NCBI GenBank assembly: GCA_963737425.1
Contig: CAVTSX010000010.1
Span: 434,001 to 498,000 of the forward strand
Length of the DNA stretch: 64,000 nt
DNA from: DASXRA01 sp963737425
GTDB lineage: Bacteria > Actinomycetota > Actinomycetes > Mycobacteriales > Jatrophihabitantaceae
Direction: 5' to 3'
In this document: in pieces, positions 1-8,340 of the stretch
Layout of the letters: each line of letters begins with the position of its first letter
How positions within the stretch are numbered: position 1 is the first letter of the stretch
Notes under the pieces: model-generated
Databases searched by the model: none
What the model was told of the DNA's origin: nothing
The model's input: only the letters and a program-made list of their open reading frames with translations
Translations under genes and position numbers: made by a program

Positions 1-1
1 A

Positions 2-397
2 CGTGTCGTCTCCGCGAGCGCCGCGGCCGACAACGGCGACACCGGCGACGAGACGATTCCGGTCGAACTCGCGGGCGTGATCCGGTTCGTGAGCCGATCG
101 CAGGTCCGCTACGTCGAGGCGCACGGCGACTACGCCAGGCTGCATACCGCAACCGGCAACCACCTCGTGCGCACGCCGCTGTCGACGCTCGAGCAGCGCT
201 GGGCCGGCGCGGGCTTCGTGCGCATTCACCGCAGCACCCTGGTCTCGCTCGCCCATGTCGACGAGATACGTGTCGCCGAGGGCAGGTGCACCGTCCTGCT
301 CGGGGGGCACGAACTGCCGGTCAGCAGGCGGCATGCCCGCGAGCTGCGCGAGCGGCTGATCCGCGGCGGTCGCGTCAAGGCAGACCTGCCGCGGTGA
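2..397 (+). CDS. LytTR-type DNA-binding response regulator, C-terminal part (5' truncated)
   Basis: The reading frame is open from the window edge to TGA at 395-397, so only the C-terminal part of the gene is present. The visible protein is a LytTR DNA-binding domain: a YVEAHGDYARLHT strand, then RTPLSTLE and the FVRIHRSTLVSLAHVDEI block typical of the family, ending in a basic tail. An alanine/aspartate-rich linker (codons at about 2-75) precedes it and probably joins a receiver domain outside the window. LytTR regulators usually work with LytS-type sensor kinases. Here the gene overlaps the next one and leads an acetate uptake and activation cluster, so it probably controls that cluster (inference). 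No operator was identified. Confidence 0.85.
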   Translation, partial: RVVSASAAADNGDTGDETIPVELAGVIRFVSRSQVRYVEAHGDYARLHTATGNHLVRTPLSTLEQRWAGAGFVRIHRSTLVSLAHVDEIRVAEGRCTVLLGGHELPVSRRHARELRERLIRGGRVKADLPR

Positions 398-786
398 CCG
401 GCGCGCAATCGGGTCCGCCGCCGGTCAAGCGGGTTCGGGTAACGCATCCGCGCACCGATGCCACCCGCCGTTCGCCCGTTCGCCCGGCCATTCGCGAGAT
501 CGACGAGCAGACCCAGGTCGGCGAGGTGTACATGACATCGCTCGTGCGCAGCCAGCGTCGGCTCGCCGTCGTCGTCTGCGCCCTGACAGCCATGCTGCTC
601 GTCGGTATCGCGTTGCTCGGCGCCCTGGTCCCGTGGTTCAGCAACGCGCGGATGTTCGGCATCGCCGTGCCCTGGCTGGTGCTCGGGGTTCTGGTCTATC
701 CGGCCCTGATCGGCCTCGCGGCGTACACGGTGCGCCACGCCGAGCGCAACGAGCGCGACTTCACCCACCTCGTGCACCGGCGATGA
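394..786 (+). CDS. small two-helix membrane protein, DUF485-like
   Basis: A 130-residue protein. GTG at 394 overlaps the regulator's stop (GTGA), and its own TGA overlaps the next ATG (ATGA), so it is translationally coupled on both sides. The N-terminal 60 residues are polar and basic. Two hydrophobic helices follow (about residues 60-82 and 90-112), and the end is charged and cytoplasmic-looking. Size, topology and position directly before an ActP-type symporter fit the DUF485-like companions of acetate symporters. The exact role is unknown; help with folding or regulation of the symporter is an inference. An upstream in-frame start at 286 would lie inside the regulator and is less likely. 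Confidence 0.7.
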   Translation: MTGAQSGPPPVKRVRVTHPRTDATRRSPVRPAIREIDEQTQVGEVYMTSLVRSQRRLAVVVCALTAMLLVGIALLGALVPWFSNARMFGIAVPWLVLGVLVYPALIGLAAYTVRHAERNERDFTHLVHRR

Positions 787-2594
787 GCGGCCACCCGGCC
801 TACGCCATCGGCGCGGTCGCCACCGTTGCCGTGACGACGATGGCCGTGGGTGCGCTCGGTCTGCGCCGGGCAACGCGCACCAGCGACTTCTACGTCGCCT
901 CGCGGGTGGTGTCGCCGAAATGGAACGCCGCGGCGATCGGCGGTGAGTACCTGTCGGCGGCGTCGTTTCTGGGCATAGCCGGACTGGTTCTCGCCTACGG
1001 CTACGACGTGCTCTGGTACCCGGTCGGGTACACGGCCGGGTACCTCATCCTGCTGGCGATCGTCGCGGCACCGCTGCGCCGCTCGGGTGCCTACACGCTT
1101 CCCGACTTCGCCGAGATCAGGCTCCGCTCGCCGGTCGTGCGACACATGGCGAGCCTGCTCGTCGTCCTGATCGGCTGGCTCTACCTGGTGCCGCAGTTAC
1201 AAGGCGCCGCGCTCACCCTGCAGACCCAGACCGGCGCGCCGCGCTGGCTGGGCGGATTCGTCGTCTGCGCGGTCGTGCTGACCGCAGTCGCGATCGGCGG
1301 AATGCGGTCGATCACGTTCGCCCAGGCGTTCCAGTTCTGGCTGAAGTTCACTGCCCTGGTCGTTCCGGCGATCGTCGTGCTGAGCGTCTGGCACCACCGT
1401 CACGACTCGATCGGCGCCAGCTACCCGACCGCGTCGGAAACCACCACGGTCACCACGCAGTCCGAGACCCGCGTCCGGGCGCAGATCGACGAGACGCTGT
1501 CCGTGTACGGCCGGCTGGACGGACGAGCGGTGCACGGACCGTCGGCACTGGCCGCCGGCGAGCACCGCCTGAGCGCGGGCACCCGAGTCACGCTGCACAA
1601 GGGCGATGCCGTCCCGGTGATCACCTCGTTGCCGACACAGAGCAATGGCGACTGGTTGCGTCCGCTCGGCTCGGGCAAGGATCACCCTTTGTACGCCAGC
1701 CTTTCGCTGATGCTCGCCATCTGCCTCGGCACGATGGGTTTGCCGCACGTGCTCGTGCGCTTCTACACCAACCCGGACGGCCGCGACGCCCGGCGCACCA
1801 CTCTTGTCGTCATCGTGCTGCTGTCGTCGTTCTACCTGCTGCCGACCGTGTTCGGCGCGCTCGGCCGCCGCTACGTGCCGGACCTGCTGCTGACCGGCAA
1901 CACCGATGCCACCGTCCTGCTGCTACCGGAGCGGATGCTCGCCGGCATGCCGGGTGTGCTGCTGGGCGCACTGGTCACCGCAGGCGCATTCGCCGCGTTC
2001 CTGTCGACCGCGTCCGGGCTCACCGTCTCCGTGGCGGGCGTGCTGTCCCAGGACATCGTGCGGCGCCGCCACAATCCGCTGCGCGCCCACCGCATCCGGG
2101 CCTTCCGGTTGAGCTCGGTCGCCGCGGTCGGGGTGCCGTACGCGCTGAGCCTGCCCAGCGCACGGATCGGGCTGGCGGCGGTGGTCGGGCTCGCGTTCGC
2201 GGTGGCTGCCTCGTCGTTCTGCCCGCTGCTGGTTCTCGGCATCTGGTGGCGCAGGCTGACCGATACCGGCGCGCTCGCCGGGCTCATCGCCGGTGGCCTA
2301 CTCGCCACCGCCGCGGTGCTGTTCACCGTGATGGGTGGGGTTCGCCGCGGTTGGCTCGGCGCGCTGCTCGAGCAGCCGGCCGCGTGGACTGTGCCCCTCG
2401 CCTTCGCGGTGATGGTGACGGTCTCGGTCATGACACCGCGGCGCACGCCGCCCGACGTCGCCCGGGTGATGGTGCGCCTGCACGCACCCGAGTCGCTAAA
2501 TTTCGCGCAGGCGCGCGCAGGCGCATCGACCATGCCGTCGGCAGCGGCGATGGAGCCGGTGGGCGCCGAAAGCGTCGGCCGCTCGTCGCGCTGA
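783..2594 (+). CDS. sodium:solute symporter, ActP-like (acetate/pyruvate uptake)
   Basis: A 603-residue protein of the sodium:solute symporter family, expected to import acetate or a related monocarboxylate. ATG at 783 overlaps the preceding stop. The N-terminal part reads like ActP: RRATRTSDFYVASR, a GGEYLSAASFLGIAG helix and SGAYTLPDFAEIRL. The later GLPHVLVRFYTNPDGRDARR segment is also ActP-type. Residues about 205-310 form a polar, Thr/Ser-rich insertion between transmembrane segments, which accounts for the length above that of E. coli ActP (about 550). Neighbouring satP-like and acs genes support acetate as substrate. Pyruvate or propionate remain possible. Confidence 0.85.
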   Translation: MSGHPAYAIGAVATVAVTTMAVGALGLRRATRTSDFYVASRVVSPKWNAAAIGGEYLSAASFLGIAGLVLAYGYDVLWYPVGYTAGYLILLAIVAAPLRRSGAYTLPDFAEIRLRSPVVRHMASLLVVLIGWLYLVPQLQGAALTLQTQTGAPRWLGGFVVCAVVLTAVAIGGMRSITFAQAFQFWLKFTALVVPAIVVLSVWHHRHDSIGASYPTASETTTVTTQSETRVRAQIDETLSVYGRLDGRAVHGPSALAAGEHRLSAGTRVTLHKGDAVPVITSLPTQSNGDWLRPLGSGKDHPLYASLSLMLAICLGTMGLPHVLVRFYTNPDGRDARRTTLVVIVLLSSFYLLPTVFGALGRRYVPDLLLTGNTDATVLLLPERMLAGMPGVLLGALVTAGAFAAFLSTASGLTVSVAGVLSQDIVRRRHNPLRAHRIRAFRLSSVAAVGVPYALSLPSARIGLAAVVGLAFAVAASSFCPLLVLGIWWRRLTDTGALAGLIAGGLLATAAVLFTVMGGVRRGWLGALLEQPAAWTVPLAFAVMVTVSVMTPRRTPPDVARVMVRLHAPESLNFAQARAGASTMPSAAAMEPVGAESVGRSSR

Positions 2595-2786
2595 ATCGAC
2601 CGCTCATCGCGCCGTGCCAGACCTTCCGGCGACGCATCCGCCACGTCCACCGACTCGCCCGCGCAACCTAATGTGCTCTGCGCCACGTCGCTGGGACGGT
2701 CGTTCGACGAGATCGGGAGCCCTCCCGGTACGCCATTCCGCCTGGATCGTGCAGTCACGGTCCGGCTCTTGCAGAGGAGCAGGCAG

Positions 2787-3416
2787 TTGGCAACTGAAAC
2801 CGTTACACAGCAACCCGCAGCGCAGACCACCCGAGCCGTGTCCTCGATCGCCGACCCGGCCCCGCTCGGCCTTGCCGCGTTTGCACTTACGACGTTCGTC
2901 CTCTCGGTGTTCAACTCCGGGATGATCAAGACCGGCGACGGCGTGGTGCTCGGCCTCGCGCTCGCTTACGGCGGCATCGGGCAGTTCGCCGCCGGGATGT
3001 GGGAGTTCGTCAAGGGCAACACGTTCGGCGCACTCGCCTTCGCTTCCTATGGCGGGTTCTGGATCTCCTTCTGGTGGCTGCTCAACCACATTCCCGCCGA
3101 CGCGAAGGGCAACGACCTCAATCACGGTCTCGGCGTCTACCTGCTGGCATGGGCGATCTTCACGGCCTACATGTTCATCGGGTCGACACGCGTATCTGGC
3201 GCCGTGGCCGCCGTGTTCCTCTTCCTGACCTTGACGTTCCTGTTCCTCGCCCTCGGCAAGCTCGGGCAATCCGCCACGGCAACGTCGAATACCGGCCTCT
3301 ACAAATTCGGTGGCTGGCTCGGCATCGTCACCGCATTGCTCGCCTGGTACGCGTCGTTCGCGACGGTCACAAACTTCACGTTCAAGCGCACCGTTCTGCC
3401 GACGTGGCCGCGATGA
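2787..3416 (+). CDS. acetate uptake transporter, GPR1/FUN34/YaaH (SatP) family
   Basis: A 209-residue membrane protein. The family signature appears as DPAPLGLAAFALTTFVLS near the N-terminus, followed by hydrophobic segments with GGIGQFAAGMWEF and NTFGALAFASYGGFW, all typical of SatP/YaaH succinate-acetate channels. I chose TTG at 2787 because GAGGAG lies about 7 bases upstream. An in-frame ATG at 2673 would add 38 residues with no resemblance to the family. The stop overlaps the ATG of acs (ATGA), so uptake and activation are coupled. The locus therefore has two unrelated acetate importers side by side. Confidence 0.88.
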   Translation: MATETVTQQPAAQTTRAVSSIADPAPLGLAAFALTTFVLSVFNSGMIKTGDGVVLGLALAYGGIGQFAAGMWEFVKGNTFGALAFASYGGFWISFWWLLNHIPADAKGNDLNHGLGVYLLAWAIFTAYMFIGSTRVSGAVAAVFLFLTLTFLFLALGKLGQSATATSNTGLYKFGGWLGIVTALLAWYASFATVTNFTFKRTVLPTWPR

Positions 3417-5371
3417 CGGAGACCCTGTCGAATCTGTTGCGTGAGGAGCGTCGTTTCGAGCCGGATGCGTCGTTCGCTGGTGCGGCGAATGTGAAGGCTG
3501 ATGTGTATGGCGTGGCGGCGGGGGATCGGTTGGCGTTTTGGGAGTCGGCGGCGCGGCGGTTGGATTGGGCGTCGCCGTGGTCGCAGACGTTGGTGTGGGA
3601 GCGGCCGTTCGCGAAGTGGTTCGTGGGCGGAAGACTGAATGTTGCTTATAACTGTGTGGATCGGCATGTGGAGGCTGGGCATGGGGATCAGGTGGCGTAT
3701 TTCTGGGAGGGGGAGCCGGGTGATACGCGCACGATCACGTATGCGCAGTTGAGGGATGAGGTGTGTCAGGCGGCGAATGCGCTGCTGGAGTTGGGGGTGG
3801 TGAAGGGCGATCGGGTCGCGATTTACATGCCGATGATCCCGGAGACGGTGGTCGCGATGTTGGCGTGTGCGCGGATCGGGGCGCCGCATACGGTGGTGTT
3901 CGGGGGGTTCTCGGCGCAGGCGTTGATTGATCGGATCACTGATTGTGACGCGCGGGTGGTGATCACTGCTGATGGTGGGTATCGGCGTGGTGCGGCCTCG
4001 CCGTTGAAGGCGGCGGTGGATGAGGCGTTGGGCTCGTGTGCGGGGGTGCGGTCGGTGTTGGTGGTGCGCCGTACCGGGCAGGAGGTGGCGTGGGCGCAGG
4101 GCCGTGATCATTGGTGGCATGAGCTGGTGGAGCGGCAGTCCGTCGAGCACGAGGCGCAGGCCCATGACGCGGAGCATCCGTTGTATGTCATGTACACCTC
4201 GGGGACGACGGGTAAGCCGAAGGGGATTCTGCATACGACGGGTGGGTATTTGACCCAGGTCGCCTACACCCATCACGCGGTGTTCGATCTCAAGCCCGAC
4301 TCGGATGTGTATTGGTGCGGGGCGGATATCGGCTGGGTGACCGGGCATTCCTACATCGTCTACGGGCCGCTGGCGAACCGGGCGACGTCGTTTCTGTATG
4401 AGGGCACCCCGAACACCCCGCACGAGGGCCGCTGGTGGCAGATGATCGCCAAGTACAAGGTCTCGATCCTCTACACCGCGCCGACCACCATCCGCACCTT
4501 CATGAAATGGGGCGAGCAGATCCCCGCCCAACACGACCTGTCCTCGCTGCGGCTGCTCGGCTCGGTGGGTGAGCCGATCAACCCCGAAGCCTGGATCTGG
4601 TACCGGCGCGTCATCGGCGGGGACCGCACCCCGGTCGTGGACACCTGGTGGCAAACCGAAACCGGCGCCATCATGATCAGCCCGCTACCCGGGATCACTG
4701 CCACCAAACCCGGCTCGGCTACCCGCCCGCTACCCGGCATCGCCGCCGACGTCGTCGACAACGACGGCACCCCCGTGCCCAACGGCGGCGGCGGATTCCT
4801 CGTCCTGACCCAACCCTGGCCGGCGATGCTGCGCGGCATCTGGGGCGACGAAACCCGCTACCGCGACACCTACTGGGCCCGCTTCGCCGAACAGGGCTAC
4901 TACTTCGCCGGCGACGGCGCCAAGAAAGACCACGACGGCGACCTATGGCTGCTCGGCCGCGTCGATGACGTCATGCTCGTCTCCGGACACAACATCTCCA
5001 CCACCGAAGTCGAATCCGCCCTCGTCTCCCACCCCACCGTCGCCGAAGCCGCCGTCGTCGGCGCCTCGGACCCCACCACCGGGCAAGGCATCGTCGCCTT
5101 CGTCATCCTGCGCAGCGGCACCACCGAAGACGGAGACACCCTCGCCAAAACCCTGCGCGAACACGTCGCCCACGAAATCGGCCCCATCGCCAAACCCCGC
5201 CAAATCCTCGTCGTCCCCGAACTCCCCAAAACCCGCTCCGGCAAAATCATGCGCCGACTCCTACGCGACATCGCCGAAAACCGCCAACTCGGCGACGTCA
5301 CCACCCTCACCGACTCCACCGTCATGGACCTCATCACCGAAAAACTCCCCACCGCCACCACCGAGGAATAG
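3413..5371 (+). CDS. acs: acetyl-coenzyme A synthetase (AMP-forming)
   Basis: A 652-residue enzyme converting acetate, ATP and CoA to acetyl-CoA, AMP and PPi in the cytosol. It shows the adenylation motif YTSGTTGKPKG, the DTWWQTETG motif, LLGRVDDVMLVSGHNIS of the hinge, and the C-terminal TRSGKIMRR, whose lysine (about 611) is the residue acetylated by Pat-type enzymes in this family. ATG at 3413 overlaps the transporter stop. Codon style changes along the gene: the first third prefers GTG, GCG, GAT, GGG and TTG, while the last third prefers GTC, GCC, GAA, AAA, CAA and CCC. The protein itself looks complete and normal. Confidence 0.97.
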   Translation: MTETLSNLLREERRFEPDASFAGAANVKADVYGVAAGDRLAFWESAARRLDWASPWSQTLVWERPFAKWFVGGRLNVAYNCVDRHVEAGHGDQVAYFWEGEPGDTRTITYAQLRDEVCQAANALLELGVVKGDRVAIYMPMIPETVVAMLACARIGAPHTVVFGGFSAQALIDRITDCDARVVITADGGYRRGAASPLKAAVDEALGSCAGVRSVLVVRRTGQEVAWAQGRDHWWHELVERQSVEHEAQAHDAEHPLYVMYTSGTTGKPKGILHTTGGYLTQVAYTHHAVFDLKPDSDVYWCGADIGWVTGHSYIVYGPLANRATSFLYEGTPNTPHEGRWWQMIAKYKVSILYTAPTTIRTFMKWGEQIPAQHDLSSLRLLGSVGEPINPEAWIWYRRVIGGDRTPVVDTWWQTETGAIMISPLPGITATKPGSATRPLPGIAADVVDNDGTPVPNGGGGFLVLTQPWPAMLRGIWGDETRYRDTYWARFAEQGYYFAGDGAKKDHDGDLWLLGRVDDVMLVSGHNISTTEVESALVSHPTVAEAAVVGASDPTTGQGIVAFVILRSGTTEDGDTLAKTLREHVAHEIGPIAKPRQILVVPELPKTRSGKIMRRLLRDIAENRQLGDVTTLTDSTVMDLITEKLPTATTEE

Positions 5372-5387
5372 CCCCCAGCGCGGTCGA

Positions 5388-5421
5388 GGTCGTCAGGTCT
5401 CCAACCCCCGTCCTGACGACC
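5388..5421. terminator. inverted repeat after acs, likely terminator
   Basis: GGTCGTCAGG at 5388-5397 pairs perfectly with CCTGACGACC at 5412-5421 across a 14-base loop. It lies 17 bases after the acs stop and has no U-run. It is the first of three inverted repeats between acs and the convergent gene, so it may serve both strands. Confidence 0.6.
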
Positions 5422-5490
5422 GAGACCGTGCTCGGTCAGTACGACAGCCGTGGATCGTGACCGTCCGACACCGTGCTAAGGCACCGTTGA

Positions 5491-5582
5491 TCATCTCTGT
5501 TGAAGCCGCGAGCGATGGCGTATCCAGCAGAGATGACCAGGGCCCGATGGGAAGTCTGCGAGCGCAGCACACCCGGGCCAGG
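5491..5582. repeat. two further inverted repeats in the convergent intergenic region
   Basis: TCATCTCTG (5491-5499) pairs with CAGAGATGA (5528-5536). Downstream, GGGCCCG (from about 5540) faces CGGGCC (to about 5580), with a small CTGCG-AG-CGCAG hairpin between them. With the repeat at 5388-5421 they fill the spacer between two convergent genes. Bidirectional termination is the simplest reading. No coding potential was recognised in 5372-5603. Confidence 0.45.
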
Positions 5583-5603
5583 TTGCGATCTACGGCTGTA
5601 GCC

Positions 5604-7700
5604 CTAGCTGACGTCGGCGCTCACCGGCGCGGCCTCGAGCTGTCCGGTGCGACGCAGCTTGTGCCACCGAAGCCGCACGCCGTAAAGCGCGCTCGCGGCG
5701 GACTGCAAGACCACGAGATACATGAGTTGGCGGTAGACAATCTGCTGCAACGGCAGGGCCCACAGCGCGTGCGGCCGCTCGCGGTCAAGCGCGAATGCGT
5801 ACCACGCCGCGACGAACTGGACGGCGAGAAAGGCCAGCCACGCCAATCCGATCCGCACCGGATCGAGGAAGATCAGCCCGTAAACGGCTGCGGCGTCGAC
5901 CGCCGGAGCAAGGATCGGCAGCAGCACCTGAAACACGAGCAGGTACGGCAGGCCGCGACGCCCCAGCCGGCCAGACGACCCGCGCTGGACCACGGCGCGG
6001 CGGTGCTTCCACATCGCCTGCATCGTGCCGAAGCACCACCTGTAGCGCTGCCGCCACAACTGGCCGAGCGTCGACGGTGCCTCGGTCCAGGCGCGGGCCT
6101 CGGGCGCGTAGACCACCCGCCACCCGGCCCGGCACACCGCCATCGTCAGGTCGGTGTCCTCGGCGAGTGTGTCGTCACTGACGCCACCGACCTGCGCCAG
6201 CACGTCGCGCCGGAACGCACCGATTGCGCCGGGCACGGTGGGCATGCACTGCAACACGTCGAACATGCGCCGGTCGAGGTTGAACCCGATGACGTATTCG
6301 ATGTGCTGCCAGCGGCCAACGAGGCCGCGCCGGTTGCCCACCTTGGTATTGCCCGACACGGCGCCGACGCGGGGGTTCGCGAACGGCGCCACGAGCGCGC
6401 GCAGCGTTGTCGGTTCGAAGACCGTGTCGCCGTCGACAAGCACGACGATTCCGTACTGGGCATGGGCAACTCCGGTATTGATCGCGCCGGGCTTGCCCGT
6501 GTTGGCCTGCCGAATCAGGCGTATGCCGGGTAGTTCCAATCCCTCGACGATCGAACCGGTGGCGTCCGTCGAGCCGTCGTCGACCACGATCACCTCGAAC
6601 ACCGGATAGTCGCTTGCCGCCAGGGAACGAACCGTCGCCGCGATCCCGGCCACCTCGTTGTACGCGGGCACGACGACGCTCAGCGGGGGTAGGTCGATGT
6701 TGAGACCTGCCCAGTCGCCCGCAGAACGGTGATGCCGCCGGGCGAGCGCGAGCAGGAGGATCACCCGCAACACCGTCAATGCACCGACGCCGGCGAACAA
6801 GATCCCCAGCGTGCCGGCAAGCCGGCGTGCCACCAGCACCGCGCTCGTCAGGACACTGCCGCGCAGTTGTTGGGAGAATCCGGCTCGCTGCCAGGGGGAC
6901 TGAACGCCGCTGGCGTGCGAGATCGTCTCGAAGTTGTAGCCGCGTGCCTGCAGCGCCGGGATGAGCCGATCCAGTGCCGCAACGGTCTGCGAGCGGTTGC
7001 CCCCGCCGTCGTGGAGCATGATCACGGCGCCTCGTCCGTCACGTGGCGTCGCCGCGCGCACGATCGCGTCGACGCCGGGCCGTGCCCAGTCCCTCGTATC
7101 GAGATCGGTGAGCACGACCCGATAGCTGCCCGCGCGCCGGATTGCCTGCATCTCGCCGGACGTCAGAGCGGCCGGGACTGACGAGTAGGGCAGCCGTAGC
7201 AGATCGGTCGTGTAGCCGGTCGCTGCCGCGACGGCGAGTTGCGTCTCGGCCAACTCCAGCCTTTCTCGCCACGCGGGAACCGTGCCGAGGTCCGGATGGG
7301 TGAACGTGTGGACGCCGACCTCGTCCCCGTCTCGAACGATCCGGCGCAGCAGGGCGGAGTGGGCGGTCACGTTGCTGCCGATGACGAAGAAGGTCGCCGG
7401 CACGTGATGACGCTCGAGCACGTCGAGCACCTCAGGCGTCCACTTCGACGGGCCGTCGTCGAATGTCAGCGCGACCGTGTGGTCGGGCAGAGATCTGCCG
7501 GGCTGATCGGGGCGCGTGGCGTCGAGCACAGGGCCGCCGGCCCGCACAGCCGAGGGAGCGACGTCTGGTGTTGCCGAAGCCTGGGAGTGCTCGGCTCCGG
7601 CGTGGGTCGTGAAGCCAGCGAGCGCGAGCAGGATCGCGAGCGCGAGTAGCACCGACGCGAGTAGCGCCCAGTGCGCTCGCGGTTCGCGTTGTGCCCGCAT
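5604..7700 (-). CDS. bifunctional polysaccharide deacetylase / family 2 glycosyltransferase, membrane protein
   Basis: A 698-residue fusion. After a signal-anchor helix (about residues 10-32) comes a NodB-type deacetylase domain with TFDDGPS, HTFTHPD, RLPYSS (family form RPPY) and the late MLHDGG motif. A second membrane helix follows, then a processive GT2 domain with VVPAYNE, DDGSTDATG, DGDTVF, EDTDL and QRYRW, and a C-terminal bundle of hydrophobic segments. Polymerising GT2 enzymes of this type make chitin-, hyaluronan- or poly-GlcNAc-like chains, so the protein may make and deacetylate an exported amino-sugar polymer (inference). ATG at 7700 shares one base with the preceding gene's stop. 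The open frame continues upstream to 8348, but that part is out-of-frame reading of the partner gene. Confidence 0.9.
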   Translation of the reverse strand: MRAQREPRAHWALLASVLLALAILLALAGFTTHAGAEHSQASATPDVAPSAVRAGGPVLDATRPDQPGRSLPDHTVALTFDDGPSKWTPEVLDVLERHHVPATFFVIGSNVTAHSALLRRIVRDGDEVGVHTFTHPDLGTVPAWRERLELAETQLAVAAATGYTTDLLRLPYSSVPAALTSGEMQAIRRAGSYRVVLTDLDTRDWARPGVDAIVRAATPRDGRGAVIMLHDGGGNRSQTVAALDRLIPALQARGYNFETISHASGVQSPWQRAGFSQQLRGSVLTSAVLVARRLAGTLGILFAGVGALTVLRVILLLALARRHHRSAGDWAGLNIDLPPLSVVVPAYNEVAGIAATVRSLAASDYPVFEVIVVDDGSTDATGSIVEGLELPGIRLIRQANTGKPGAINTGVAHAQYGIVVLVDGDTVFEPTTLRALVAPFANPRVGAVSGNTKVGNRRGLVGRWQHIEYVIGFNLDRRMFDVLQCMPTVPGAIGAFRRDVLAQVGGVSDDTLAEDTDLTMAVCRAGWRVVYAPEARAWTEAPSTLGQLWRQRYRWCFGTMQAMWKHRRAVVQRGSSGRLGRRGLPYLLVFQVLLPILAPAVDAAAVYGLIFLDPVRIGLAWLAFLAVQFVAAWYAFALDRERPHALWALPLQQIVYRQLMYLVVLQSAASALYGVRLRWHKLRRTGQLEAAPVSADVS

Positions 7701-8173
7701 CACGGGTGCTTGGTGCGGCCTGGGGGTGTCGCCGGCGGATGGCCGTGCGTGCTCGGGCTGGCGCTTGGGCTCGGACTCGCCTTGTTCTTGCGGGTCGAGC
7801 CCGGCGGGGTGCTGGGCCGGCCAGCGGTCGGCGACGGCGTCACCGTGGCTGGTGTTGTCGGGGCGATGAGCGGCTGCGTCGCCGGCGCCTGAGTCGTGGC
7901 GGGTACGGATGAGGGCGCGGGAACGGCAGGCCCGGCAACCAGACCGGTGGGCGACGGGTGCGGCTGCGCGTGGCGACCAGGGCGTTCGTTGCGTGGCAGC
8001 TGAACCGGGGGCGTGATTCCTGGCATGGGCACGCCCGAAACCAGGCTGATCACGACGACGGCGACGCTCCCCAACAAGGCCACAGTCGTGCTGCGCAGCG
8101 CCACGCTCGCAAGGCGGGTGCGGCGGCCCGTCTCGTCGAAGAAGACAGAGCTGCGCCGCAGGTGCTTGCCCAT
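7700..8173 (-). CDS. membrane-anchored Pro/Thr/Ser-rich protein, partner of the glycosyltransferase
   Basis: A 157-residue protein starting MGKHLRRSSVFFDETGRR, with GAAGGG-like Shine-Dalgarno bases about 7 upstream. One hydrophobic helix (about residues 25-50) is followed by a low-complexity outer part rich in Pro, Thr, Ala and Ser, ending in a basic tail. No catalytic domain is visible. It overlaps the glycosyltransferase start by one base (TGATG), which argues for co-expression. From memory, a GKHxRR-FFD-GRR cytoplasmic start also occurs on actinobacterial deacetylase/glycosyltransferase loci. A scaffold or cell-wall-spanning role is an inference. Confidence 0.65.
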   Translation of the reverse strand: MGKHLRRSSVFFDETGRRTRLASVALRSTTVALLGSVAVVVISLVSGVPMPGITPPVQLPRNERPGRHAQPHPSPTGLVAGPAVPAPSSVPATTQAPATQPLIAPTTPATVTPSPTAGRPSTPPGSTRKNKASPSPSASPSTHGHPPATPPGRTKHP

Positions 8174-8340
8174 CGATTGCCCTTCGAGGCCAGGCTCCCC
8201 CTGCGCTGGTCCGACAGAGCGTACCGTCATGCGGCCTTTGCGGTGGGCCGGGTGTCACGCCGCTCGACGGCGTCGCTGCCCCGTGGCCCGTGCCGTTTTG
8301 CATTTGCGCGCAGCGATCCGACTGCTGAAGGCTGCACGAG

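Noticed and set aside
3299..4654. 451-codon open frame on the minus strand inside acs
   Set aside because: It is antisense to a clear acetyl-CoA synthetase and results from the G/T-rich third positions. It has no domain and low-complexity Arg/His/Pro composition.
4965..6533. 522-codon plus-strand frame over the acs end and the glycosyltransferase
   Set aside because: Its Pro/Ser/Lys-rich start is acs read out of frame; the rest is antisense to the GT2 gene.
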